A stretch of 53,260 nucleotides of DNA. Source: Chara braunii. Its lineage: Eukaryota > Streptophyta > Charophyceae > Charales > Characeae. The stretch lies in NCBI GenBank assembly GCA_003427395.1, contig BFEA01000212.1, positions 1,316,404 to 1,369,663 on the forward strand. Reading direction: 5' to 3'. Position 1 is the first letter of the stretch. Each line of letters starts with the position of its first letter. The notes below the pieces were generated by a model. It was given only the letters and a program-made list of their open reading frames with translations. It was not told where the DNA came from and did not search any database. Below, piece by piece: positions 31,301-40,899 of this stretch. The translations under genes were made by a program, and so were the position numbers.

Positions 31301-32682
31301 GCAGTACTTTCCCACCGACGAACATCGTCCGTTCGCCTCCCCCCTTGTTTCTGCTTGCTCCACCGTGTGCCCCCGACCACGGACTCGATGAACCCCTGCT
31401 TCTTGGCCGTTCGTCTCCCTCCTCACTATTGCTCCCTTTGCATTGTTTTCCCATCCCAGGGTTCGACGAATCCCAGCTCTCGCCCGTTCGGCTTCCCTCC
31501 TAGACCCTTCCAGCCACACAGTGTCGGCACCTGGTCGGATATCTGTTCCATGTACATAGTAAGCCCGCATTAACCCACCTGGACGGTTTCCAAGAGCTGA
31601 TCTCGGTCACCTCACTTGACAACGATTTCGCTTCTTAATCTCCCGCTCCGGTCTTCATGCTTTTTCCCCGTTTTCCCGTTGCGAGCCATGCAAAAAAACT
31701 TCCTCCGCCCTCCCTCTTGTCCGATTTACCGGGCGCGTCGTGCTCTTCCCCGACCAGGTTTCCTGGTGCTCAGGTTCGACGGCCAACTCAGAACTGGAGC
31801 TTCCCCCTCCTTTTGTAGTCAAACCTCTCGTTCCCCCTTTTGCCAATCCCTTGCCGCAGGCTTCCAGGTCGAATTCTGATTAGCCCGTCACGCGGCCCCC
31901 AATATGTGCCCAGGTCGACTACTCGTTTTGAGCGAGCGAGGGTGAGCTAACTCCCCCCTTTTTACCAAGACCGATCACCTTCCTCTTCCCAAAGAGTGCC
32001 ATAGACGTCGCGCCGTACAGAGATCGACCATTTCCAACCTTTCCTTTCCTCGAAGTCGATCGACACTTGGTGCCAAGCTCACCGCGCTTCTGCCCCAGTC
32101 TCCCAGCCATCGGAGCCCGATTGTCTGTGCGATCCTTCATGCAGCAACCATCCCAAGACCTCCTATCTCGAGCGCCATTTCGCGTCTCATCTCTTGTCCA
32201 GGGTTAGTCACGGTCCCACGGCCACCCCACAGCCGTTGACAAAGAATTTTCACATCTCACCACGGTCCGGCTCAAGCTCGCGGTCAGCCCCCTCTGGACC
32301 CCGAAGGTCCCTCCTTCCGTACCGCAGTCTCTCGCCAGAAGTAGTTCCGTGGCAGTTTATAGTCAAAGCTCAGGTCCCTTATAGGCCCCCCCGTTTTTCA
32401 GCCCGTCCCAAAGTCATCTTTCAACCCAGGATTTCTTGACCCCGGCACCAAGAAATCCTTGATTTTTCAAAGTCTGCCAGAGCCCGCTTGCGATTGTGGT
32501 TCGAACCGCCACTTCAGCCCCCTTGAAGGGTTAGTACGAAGTCCCGGAAACTCAGACTCTCCAACAAACCTCCCAATCGCATGCAGGCATACACCAAACT
32601 CAGGCAAAAAGAAAAAGAAAGGTTCGGAAATTCATTCACATCAGAAAAGAAAGTCGTTTGACTGGTAGGCAGCCGCCTGACA
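28307..32682 (-). mobile_element. 5' LTR of the giant element
   Basis: On the minus strand it runs from TGTCAGGCGGC at 32682 to CTGCCCCACA at 28307, just before the PBS, about 4.38 kb. The part from 32682 to about 29308 matches the left LTR. The terminal ~994 bp (28307-29300) is absent from the left LTR but is repeated, inverted, at 45122-46116. TC-rich blocks lie at 28977-29110 and 29700-29840. It would act as promoter and polyadenylation region. An alternative is that the last ~1 kb is a separate LTR fused here, but adjacency to the PBS argues it is part of this LTR. Confidence 0.7.
28439..28870. repeat. Four degenerate ~120-128 bp tandem units in the LTR
   Basis: Units begin with GCCCC(T/G)AA(G/A)CG(T/C)GAAC at about 28439, 28567, 28695 and 28814. 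Each contains ACAACAGTT and a CAAGATG/GAGATG segment. The same array is inverted in the LTR copy at 45.5-46.0 kb. It could be transcription-enhancer repeats in the LTR. Confidence 0.6.
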
Positions 32683-33107
32683 ACGGGCGTTGGAAGGTTT
32701 GGTTATGTCCCCACTTGATCGAAACACCAGCGAGATATGGGTTATATGCCCACTATATAAAGTTGGATTACAGAAGATGTATTTGGTTAATGACAACTAT
32801 GAAATTGTGCGGCAATCTGAGGAGGAGGGATTGTCAAGTCTAAGAGCTGAATTTGAGGAATGACTATTCAGTAAGATCACCAAATGGATAAGAAGGGCAA
32901 CTTGCAGCATGCCTATATTATCGTTAAGGAGAAGGACAAGCCAAAATAGTGGCCGACCGTTCCTTCTTTCACCAGTCCTTTTCGGGCGGCATCTGGCACA
33001 CTCTCTGCCTCATTTAATTTAATGATCAGGAGAGACCAGGTACCACACTTCAACCTGCACTCAGTCGGTGATCTCAAGAAAGAGATCCCTAAGCTCAATC
33101 TGTGAGT
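32683..33107. other. Flank between giant element and PLE
   Basis: A plus-strand stretch near 32750-32850 reads like diverged coding sequence (VNDNYEIVRQSEEEGLSSLR) but is bounded by stops, and I do not recognise it. Otherwise nothing is supported. Confidence 0.35.
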
Positions 33108-33419
33108 TGTCGACAAAAGTACGCGAGAGGGTACGCCTTCCTGGCGAGTCCGCTTAGTAGGCGGACGAAACCGGTAGAAGGGAACTACTTTGTCGTGATT
33201 TGGGAGAGATAGCTGTGGTGGCAGTAATGGTGTGATGCGTGAAGAGAGGGATCTATCTGGAAATTGAGTTTGAGCTCGTGGAAGTTGTTTTTCGTTTTGT
33301 ACTTGTTGTGACGCTTTCTTCGAATTTTTCACCGCTTCTGATGGATGTTTTCTGAGTACGTATGCACCACTGTATTGCCACTGTGTCTCCATATAGGCTG
33401 TTGCCGCAGTCTGCCACTA
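33108..33419 (+). repeat. Upstream pseudo-LTR of the PLE
   Basis: Aligned with the downstream copy throughout, e.g. shared GGCAGTAATGGTGTGATGCG and CTGATGGATGTTTTCTGAGT, with scattered substitutions. It ends CTGCCACTA in both copies. Tandemly arranged pLTRs with a ribozyme are characteristic of Penelope elements. Confidence 0.85.
33111..33195 (+). ncRNA. Hammerhead ribozyme motif, upstream copy
   Basis: Core box CTGGCGA (33141-33147; consensus CUGANGA, so A6 is G), stem II GTCCGC/GCGGAC (33148-33153 with 33161-33166), then GAAA (33167-33170). Stem III is the palindrome ACCGGT (33170-33175) with cleavage expected after the GTA triplet (A33176). Stem I pairs CCTTC (33136-33140) with GAAGG (33177-33181). 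An outer helix CGACAAAAGTA with TACTTTGTCG encloses an internal loop. A type I hammerhead with a loopless stem III would fold as a dimer. The A6 change predicts poor activity. Confidence 0.8.
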
Positions 33420-33483
33420 CGTGGGAACGCAGTAACCGGAGTCTTCCTTTGAGCCGAACGGTGGCTGTGTTAGCTAGAGGTAG

Positions 33484-33562
33484 ATACAAAGTTCTAGCTA
33501 TGAGGACAAAGTTTTAGTTCTAGCCATGAGGACAAAGTTTTAGTTCTGGCCATGAGGACGAA
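33484..33562 (+). repeat. 26-bp tandem repeat in the PLE leader
   Basis: Three units of GTTTTAGTTCTAGCCATGAG plus GACAAA, the first one partial, between the pLTR and the start of the coding region. Each holds an ATGAGGAC; no frame is evident. Confidence 0.75.
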
Positions 33563-33666
33563 GTTTAGTCGAGAAGAGAATTAGTTCATAAATTTTTAGA
33601 GGTTAGTGCTACAGGTAAGGTCGGGAGAAGTAGTAAGGATACTACACGAGGGAAGGTGCAAACAAC

Positions 33667-34415
33667 ATGAATAACAATATGAATAATGGGAATGGGAACA
33701 ACAACAACGACAATTTCAACGGTGGGTACGGTGGGAGAGGCAGAATGATGTGCGATGAGTGTGGGAAGACCGGTCATATAGCTCGGATTGCTGGTCAAAA
33801 CGAGGAAGATTGGGCCAGCAAGACGACGAGGTGCACGTGTTCATGAGGGATCTGATGGAAGAGAAGGAGGAGGGAAAAAAAAAACGGGTTGAGGACGAGC
33901 AGAAGCAAAGGGAAGAAGAGAAGGAAAGGAAGAGGGAGCTGGACGTAGCAAGAAGGATTGAAGAGATGAAGCTACAACTACAAGCGGACATCGAAGACAA
34001 GTGGCGGAGACAACAAGAAGAGATGGCGAATAGGGTGCGAGAGAACAAACCAGAGTCTGTGAAGAACGTAAGTCCGAAGGTGTCACCACAGAGCAGGACG
34101 ATATCCAAGGTGAAATCGAAGAGGCCTATACGAAGGAGAAATACGAAGAGAAGATCGAGCAAACGGAGCACCGATTCGCCCACGTCTTCGGACTCAGAGA
34201 TTAGTGATTCAACATCGAATGACTCTAGCGAAGACTCCGAGGAGGAGATGTTGAGAATGGTACGACTTCTACGAGAAGAAAAGAGACGAGTTAAGTCGAA
34301 GAGAAAGCGGACGCGAGGAAGACCTGTGAAGAAGACACCAGCAAGGACGTACGAGAAAGGAGAGTGTTCGAAGAAATCGACATCCACGATGACACAGAGA
34401 CTGGACGGGGAGTAG
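33667..34415 (+). pseudogene. PLE N-terminal region: CCHC knuckle and coiled coil
   Basis: An ATG at 33667 opens an Asn/Gly-rich start (MNNNMNNGNGNNNN) and GGYGGRGR, then CDECGKTGHIAR. The frame then shifts by one base near 33788, so the final Cys of a CX2CX4HX4C knuckle and WSKRGRLGQQDDEVHV are in the next frame. A long Glu/Lys/Arg coiled coil follows (EEKERKRELDVARRIEEMKL), then a Ser/Asp/Arg-rich linker (RRSSKRSTDSPTSSDSEISD) and a basic patch (KSKRKRTRGRPVKK). The frame ends at TAG 34413 but continues unchanged after it. A gag-like RNA-binding role is inferred. Confidence 0.65.
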
Positions 34416-34808
34416 GAACCAAGAACAGTGCTAACCAGAGGGTATAAAGGGATATTGGCAAGCTGCTCTAAGGAGGGCTTCGTCGACTATACGTTACAGG
34501 TGACGTTATACGTGATGCATGCATACTTAGCGAAGAAGGTGCATCAGCTACGTGAGATATGCGATAAAAAGGGTATAAAAGCTGCGAAAAACGATGAAAT
34601 GATAATGGAACTGGTGAGGAGAGAAACTGAGCGAGCGTATGAAGGCTTCTTCGAAACGCCGAACGGGAAGAATGAAGCCAAGAATAAAGACAAGGATGAG
34701 CAAACACCAGATAAGACGCCACGAGAGGTCGCGAAGAAGGTAGTAGAAACACGAGCGAAGGCAAAGACGTTCGTCCCTCCAAGGACGGTCATCAGATCTG
34801 CTCAGTGA
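34416..34808 (+). pseudogene. PLE SAP-like segment
   Basis: Same frame as the coiled-coil part. KKVHQLREICDKKGIKAAKN then DEMIMELVRR has the spacing of a SAP-type helix-turn-helix (Leu-rich helix, KGI turn, second helix ending EL). A Lys/Asp/Thr-rich linker ends at TGA 34806, with a second TGA six bases later. SAP motifs often bind DNA, which would suit target recognition beside the nuclease. The assignment is by pattern only. Confidence 0.45.
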
Positions 34809-34829
34809 AGTTGACTAAGTGAGCCCCCT

Positions 34830-35414
34830 ATGACCAGTGAACTGTGGGTGTCCCTGAGGATGCACATGGACACTAGGCGGACCCTACGGGGGCTAGGGAA
34901 AAAGGGAGAGCCAATGGCGGAAGTAGATCGGAGAATCTCGACGACGACAATGCTGCTCAGAATTAGAGGGGAGATTAGGTGGTTATCCAAATATTTGGAT
35001 AAAGCGGACGTGGGTGAAGATATGATGGAACTGCGCACCGGTGGGACATATATCATAGTGAGCCCGTGGGCAAGAAGAGTGTACGTGGGATGTACGACAC
35101 GACCGATTATGCAGAGATGGAGAGAACATGTACACACAGCCACTTCGAACACGCTGGGAAAAACACCACAACTTCGTCGTTGGATGAGGTCGTTCGGTGT
35201 AGACAAGTTCACTAAACTCCCGTTGAGGCACACTACGGAGCAGGACGATTTTGGTTTCGAGCGACATCTGATCAGAGATTTGTTTGAACACACTGGGAAC
35301 AGGGAGGCAACAGAGGACGACCACAAGACGGCGGAAGGGGAGGAGAGAGCGGAAGAAGAAAGGTCTAAGAACGGTGGGCTTACCAGTCGTGAAGTCCGCT
35401 ACGCAAGAGGGTGA
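34830..35414 (+). pseudogene. GIY-YIG endonuclease domain of the PLE
   Basis: In the same frame as the preceding two segments. GGTYIIVSPWARRVYVGCTT gives the GIY...YIG strands (TYI at residues 73-75, VYVG at 84-87). RPIMQRWREH supplies the conserved Arg helix, and FGFERHLIRDL the catalytic Glu (near residue 144). A charged tail runs to the TGA at 35414. It would nick target DNA for primed reverse transcription. Its position upstream of RT is the distinctive feature. The frame changes before the RT part, about 125 nt later. Confidence 0.8.
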
Positions 35415-35538
35415 ACGTACATCGATCCTGAACTGGTTGCACGAACGGCACGCCGCAGGAGATGGGAGACAAGAGGTAGTTTTCACACCAGGCTAGACCT
35501 GGGCTGATGGGTGGAGAAACGTAAGTGCCCAATTCGGT

Positions 35539-37823
35539 TTGACGGAGGTCAAGATCGAGGGTTTTTCGATGGTGCTGAAGCGAGCAAAGAAGTTGTGCGA
35601 GGTAGGAGGGGAAGTTTCTTTCGTGAAGATCCGAAAGACGTCAACCACGACGGAGCGTTACAAACACGAACTTCTGAGTCTACTAAAGCATCCTAGGCGG
35701 GTGGCGACGCTGGCAATATCTTTGACAAAGAAGCTGGTAGGCCTCTACAGGGTCGCCGGCTTCTCGAGGAAGAAAGAAACGAGGGAGAAACTGAAGATCA
35801 AGATTGACCGTGTTCTGAAGAGGAGAACAGGTGTTAGCGTACAACGGAGAGTAACAGTTAAGTATCATTTTAATGCGTCGGTACTACAGTCAGAGGTTAG
35901 GAGAAAGACCGAGTCTGTGATAGATGACAAACTCCTAGATATAGTTGTAGCTACGTACGTCAAGAAGAAGGTGATAATAGTGTGCACAAAGAACCGAACG
36001 GTAGGAAGCACCGTGCATAACCATAGGAGGTTCGCTCACACGCGTTCGGTCGTATGTCCATGTGAGCGGTTTCATGTAAAGAAATACGGACACGTGCTGA
36101 CGAGGTTGATTGATATGGAGGAAACACCGTTTTTCGTGCAAAATTTGAAGAATGTAACGAAGTCGGACAGACAAAATAGCAGCGAGGAGTTATTGCAGGG
36201 TATCAACACAACAACGGCTTATCAGCCTTATCTCGGAAAGAACACACACGGACTGGATGTAGCAACCTGCTTCCAAGGAGACGGTGGCGGAAGTGTAGCT
36301 TGGACAGAGAGGCAAGTGAGAGACTGGGCTTTACAATATGAAGGGCTGGCCCAAGCTCCAGTGGACCGGAACCCCGAAGATACGGCATTGATTTGTCTGA
36401 TCCTGTACAAGCACGCCTTCGACAAGACCTTCACATGGAACCCAGACTATGAGACTGTAGACTAATCAGAGACGGAGGTTATGGCTACAAGCAAACGTGA
36501 CTATGAGGTGACCGGGCTTGGTGGGCTGGGTAAATGGAAGAGAAATGGACGTTTGGGAAAGGCGTACGTGATACCAAAGGACAAGGACCTGCAACACTGG
36601 AGACCGATCGCACCAGCATGCGGAGATCCGGCAGTGATGGCGCAACGCAGGTGTGCCCGAGCCCCAAATTGCCTTATTACAAGGTTTCCAAGGGTGAGGC
36701 ATTTTAATCTCAGATCTGCATATGAGATGAAGAGAGAACTTGACCAGTTCGGAAGTCTTCTGCAAAAAGAAGGATGCAGTATGGCAATGGGAAGATGTTA
36801 CGACATTAAGGAGATGTTCTCCTCGATATCCCACTCGTTTGTGAAGGATGCAGTGTCAGAGTTGGTCATGTACTTCGAGAAGCGGGGCTGGAGGCAAGTG
36901 AGAGTGGCGAACAGGGGAAAGTTGTGTCAGATGTCGAAAACGACACGGAGAGAGGAGGGCTACACCACGGTGAAACTAGATATGCTTCACATTATGGTGG
37001 AATATGATCTATCGCATCCCTATATGATGCACGGTGACGTGATCAGAAGGCAGCTTGTGGGAATCCCCATGGGGAAGACTACAAGCCCAGTACTAGCTAC
37101 GGTGACATGTGCGATGGCAGAAGCCAGATTCCTATCAAATCTCGGGGCGGACAGGAGAATAGTGATGGCGTGGAGGATGGTTGACGATGTCTCCATAGTG
37201 GTCGGTTGCACCGGTGAGGAGGAGTCCTGGGAGAGAGCGGAGAGGATTCTCCAGTCTTTCAAGAGTATATATGATGAAGAGTTGAAGCTCATCCGAAAAG
37301 ACGAAGGTGCTCATACCTGGCAATTCATCGGAGGAAGGATGTATGTTATGGCTGAGCCAGTCCAGGTACACTTCATCCAGGAGACAAAGAACTGCGAATC
37401 GTTCGCTGTGGGGGTACGCTCCGTTACCAATCCATGCAGGACTATGCGAGTTACTCTGATAAGCGAACTAAAAAGGGAGTTCTTTGGGCCACTTTTAAGA
37501 GGTTGTGGTACTCGTCAACGGCGCAGACCCTAGCAGCTAGTTCGGTGGCATATGCGATGACAGAGAGTATCCTCTGGGGCTATGCCCCGGAGGTTTCTCT
37601 GGGGGCCTTGGCCAAATTGGCCAAGGTTACAGGCTACGGAACATTGAGGAAGTTGTGGGGAGTTTTCCAGTTATTTTGGGATCAGAAAAGGATCCGTAGA
37701 CAGGGATCCCTGCAGAGACAAGGTTTTTTGACAATTTTTCCTCAACCGCGACTAGGCAGGACCGGGCAGTGTAACTGCCGAACAGATTTCGAGGCGAAGC
37801 GCCTTAATATTCAAGGGTACTAG
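35539..37823 (+). pseudogene. Reverse transcriptase of the PLE
   Basis: One frame interrupted by TAA at 36463-36465. The N-terminal 308 codons hold a basic region (IKIDRVLKRRTGVSVQRRV) and VVCPCERFHVKKYGHVLTRL. The catalytic part has AYVIPKDKDLQHWRPIAPA, GRCYDIKEMFSSISHS (first Asp), VGIPMGKTTSPVLATVTC and WRMVDDVSIVVG (the DD pair), then WQFIGGRMYV. Near 37480 an A-rich run shifts the frame into a thumb-like C-terminus (LWGYAPEVSLGALAKLAKVT) ending at 37823. All catalytic Asp residues are kept. I chose PLE over LINE because of the nuclease, pLTRs and ribozymes. Confidence 0.8.
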
Positions 37824-38068
37824 ACCGGGTACTGCCACATGGTACAAGCGGCTCTTTTGCGTGTTTCCCTTTTATTTATTTGTTTGTTTGTTTTGCGTTT
37901 TTGTCGTTTTTGCCGGCTTGAGTTGATACGTTGTGAGGCTGTTCATGATATGACCGTAAACTGTCGGTTATTTTATTTTATTCTTTTATTTCACAGGAAC
38001 ATGTACGTACGTGAAGGCCCACGACCGACAAGCATATAGTGATTAAGAGGCAAGGCATTAGGGCTCTT

Positions 38069-38378
38069 TTTCGACAGAAGTACTCGAGAGGGTACGCCTT
38101 TCTGACGAGTCCGTTTAGTAGGGACGAAACCGACAGAAGGGAACTACTTTGTTGTGACTTGGGAGAGATAGCTATGGTGGCAGTAATGGTGTGATGCGTG
38201 AAGAGAGGAATCTATCTGGAAACTGAGTTTGAGCTCGTGGAAGTTGTTTTTCATTTTGTACTTATTGTGATGCTTTCTTCGAGTTTTTCACCACTTCTGA
38301 TGGATGTTTTCTGAGTACGTATGCACCACTGTATTGGCAATGTGTCTCCCTACAGGCTGTTGCCGCAGTCTGCCACTA
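38069..38378 (+). repeat. Downstream pseudo-LTR of the PLE
   Basis: Second copy of the ~310-bp repeat. It differs from the first by scattered substitutions, and sequence similarity stops abruptly after CTGCCACTA. Confidence 0.85.
38072..38155 (+). ncRNA. Hammerhead ribozyme motif, downstream copy
   Basis: The core box CTGACGA (38102-38108) is a perfect CUGANGA match, with stem II GTCC/GGAC and GAAAC. Stem I pairs CCTTT with GAAGG. The stem III and cleavage region reads ACCGACA instead of ACCGGTA, so the palindrome and the GTA triplet are both lost. The outer helix CGACAGAAGTA with TACTTTGTTG is kept. Confidence 0.75.
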
Positions 38379-38739
38379 ATCAAAATAAAAACGGAATCAT
38401 TTACTGGAATGCATGCCGAGTGGAAATCAAACAATAATTAACAATCGAACGGTTACTGGAATCCTCCCTCCCCCTCGATCTTTTTCGAGTTGTCACTTTG
38501 TGTCGACGTCCAGAAAGCTTTGGTTGAGTAGTTTGTCTAACGGTGTGCATTCAACCCACCCCTGTGCCCCAAGTCAATGCAGAATTGGCCAGCCCCGTCC
38601 ATACCATGTACAACTCATGTATCCCCTCCGTAGTCTCTTTATAGACGGTCCGATACTCATCTCCCCCTCATAGGGCTGACCTGCCCGACACGACCTCTAC
38701 TGCGCAGCAAAGCATACCAAAGGACTTAGCAACGAAGCA

Positions 38740-39230
38740 TGCGTGCTCTACTCCCAGTGGGTTGGAATCAAACCTCATTGCCTGGTCGTAAGATATTAAA
38801 GAAATGTTGACTCAACTTGTTCACGATGAGATCGACTGGGCTGTTAAATGGATTATCGAGTTGTTTCATAAGAAGTCTGTTAAATGGGTTAGGGTCCATT
38901 TGCAAAAGTGTGCGACCTTCTTTAGCAAGTCTCCTGAGAGCCAGGCTGGAGTTCTATCAGGCTAAGCCAACTAACCTCACTGACAGACTTCTTGCTTGAA
39001 ACTACGTACTGTTGGTTTTACGGCACATACTGAGGCAGACGAAGGGTGTCCCGATGGGGGAAAGAGCAAGCCCCCATTCGCTTGTGTTATGTGTATGCGT
39101 TCTGAGTATCAGTTTGTAAATTCACTGGGGAGTGATGCCCGATTGGCAAGAGGTATATTGATGACCTCTTGATTTTCCATTTCTTTTGTCACAATGACGC
39201 GAAGGGATTGAGGTCCGTTGAGGAAAGACT
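38740..39230 (+). pseudogene. Remnant of a second PLE-type reverse transcriptase
   Basis: In three shifted frames: DIKEMLTQLVHDEIDWAVKW (from 38792), matching DIKEMFSSISHS of the intact-order PLE; KGVPMGERASP (39042 onward), the same motif as GIPMGKTTSP; and RYIDDLLIFHF (39151-39183), a catalytic YxDD box. Spacing and order fit one RT core about 430 bp long with internal loss. It diverges too much from the neighbouring element to be a recent duplicate. Confidence 0.65.
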
Positions 39231-39374
39231 GAACCTACCCAGCTGGGTTGTAGCTGGAGACAACGTACCCCGGGAACGAGGTACTTGGTTCCTCGAAACA
39301 AGGTTACTACCTTCTTCCCTCGAACAATACTCATTTGCGTCGTATTCAAGTTTTTTGAATTTGAAAAAAAAAAT

Positions 39375-39500
39375 CGAATAGAATGCATATGTGTTGTATT
39401 CAAAATTTAGGGCTATTTGAATAGAATGCATATGCATTGTATTTGAGTAGAACACACCCTATGCGTTGTATTCGTTTACAATGCATATGCGTTATGTTCG
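39375..39500. repeat. Degenerate GAATGCATATGCGTTGTATT repeats
   Basis: About four irregular copies of GAATGCATATGYRTTGTATT, each with the palindrome ATGCATATGCAT or a variant, in AT-rich DNA. No coding is seen. Confidence 0.55.
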
Positions 39501-40899
39501 GGGGGAAAAGGTAGTATGCGGAACTCTTGCGACTGTTTTGTCGCACAAGTTCTTTAGGAATTGCCGAAAATCACTAAAGTAAAGAGAGCTTGAATTTCAA
39601 GATAAGCATCGATTTCGGACTAAGGGGTTTTCTTCTTTTGGGCCTATGTAGGCAAAGTTCGCGACCGTGGCGAACACTATCCTACGAATCTCTGAGAATT
39701 CTAATAATGTTGGCCTGACCTTCGTGAATGTTCTCACGCTCGCTGAAGAACTCCAGAAGCCTCGGTAACCTAGTAAAGTCGTATGTGCTGGGCTCCGGTG
39801 GATGGGGTGCAGGGATAGCAACCCCCAGCGAAAGAGACTAGAAATACTTGTTGGTGGTAGCATAAGCAAGGCACCGCGCTGAATAGGATGAGTCGGAAAA
39901 GCTCTCCCAAGCTGGCGCATTGGTGCTCATAAAAGTGATGTGATTGACGCATTGGTGCTCACAACAGAATACGATGATACTAAAATGGATTTCAGTGGGG
40001 AGATAAATTGGGATCCTGAAGTGAGGTTAAAACAAAATGATGTGATTGACACATTGAGCAGGAGGATGAACACTGCACAAGAGGTTCAACCAGTACCATA
40101 TGGGGAAAGGGGGAAGGGATACATGGTCAAGAGGGAGGGAGGTAGGACAGGGGGGGTGGAGGTGTGCCAGGGCAAAAAGATGAGAGAAAGGGTGGGTGGG
40201 GTGACTGTCTTCTGTTTAGTATCACACCTCTACAACAGCCTGGCCTTTTTCGGGAAAAAAAAAGGGGGAGGGAGGTCGGGGGATAGGGGGAAGAGCCGGT
40301 GGTTATGGGCGGCCCAAACAGAAGGATGTTTCCTGTTGTCCGGAGGGATGACTAGGTGGTGATGGGGGTTAAAGAAGCTTGTAGTGCCTGAGTACTACTA
40401 GGAGTTTCCCGACTGCAAAGTGGTCAACTGATCACGACACGGACCCATCCCACTGACGGGGGAAGGACGCCGGCTGGCTGTGTGGTAGCCACGGTGCTGA
40501 CCCTATAGCCCTCTACAGTTTTTAACTTCGTCTTTCTTTTTTTCTATTCAAAAGGTTACTCGGGTCAGGGATGGGTAGGGGGTCATCTGACGCTCAGCCA
40601 TTCAGGGTATCCCAGTCAGGGGACAGATTTCTAGAGGCTTTCCTTGGGTGCGACACTCCCTATGGTACCGAGTCCTCAGCTACTGACCAGCCAGCCTACC
40701 CTCCCGAGTATAACCACCCTTGATGGTAATCGCATGTCCCATCCCTAACCACCCTCACCTTCTCTCATCCTTACTCTCTCAATGAACCAGCTATCGGAGG
40801 ACATCATACCTTACCTATTGGTTTTGATCCCTTGCCATAGTTTGGTCCTTGTTTCGTGATGTATTACCCATCGGCTGGGTGGGACCGCTAGCAACTCAT
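39501..40899. other. Unassigned DNA
   Basis: A tandem ATGTGATTGACGCATTGGTGC-like motif recurs near 39930-40060, and a G-rich stretch lies at 40120-40300. I see no convincing gene on either strand. Confidence 0.4.

Larger units (their letters stand above)
11262..32682 (-). mobile_element. Giant Ty3/gypsy-type element with pre-gag gene cluster
   Basis: Two long direct repeats (11262-14623 and 29308-32682) bracket minus-strand gag-pol and a primer-binding site, defining one element of about 21.4 kb. The order along its RNA is 5' LTR, PBS, leader, accessory genes (27.8-21.6 kb), gag, protease, RT-RNase H, integrase, 3' LTR. RT motifs such as PKGWTNGVAVFQRAM resemble the WTNSVAVFQ type I associate with fungal Ty3 lineages rather than the usual plant FGLTNAP form; this is from memory. 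The LTR copies differ by scattered substitutions and indels and pol is full of stops, so the insertion is old. Target-site duplications were not found. Confidence 0.85.
33108..38378 (+). mobile_element. Penelope-like retroelement with upstream GIY-YIG and pseudo-LTRs
   Basis: Direct repeats of about 310 bp (33108-33419 and 38069-38378), each with a hammerhead motif, flank a plus-strand coding region of about 4.1 kb. GIY-YIG nuclease motifs come before the RT, the permuted order known for some green-lineage and protist PLEs, rather than after it. The RT lacks Ty3-type neighbours such as integrase or RNase H. Frameshifts and stops divide the coding region. Confidence 0.85.
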
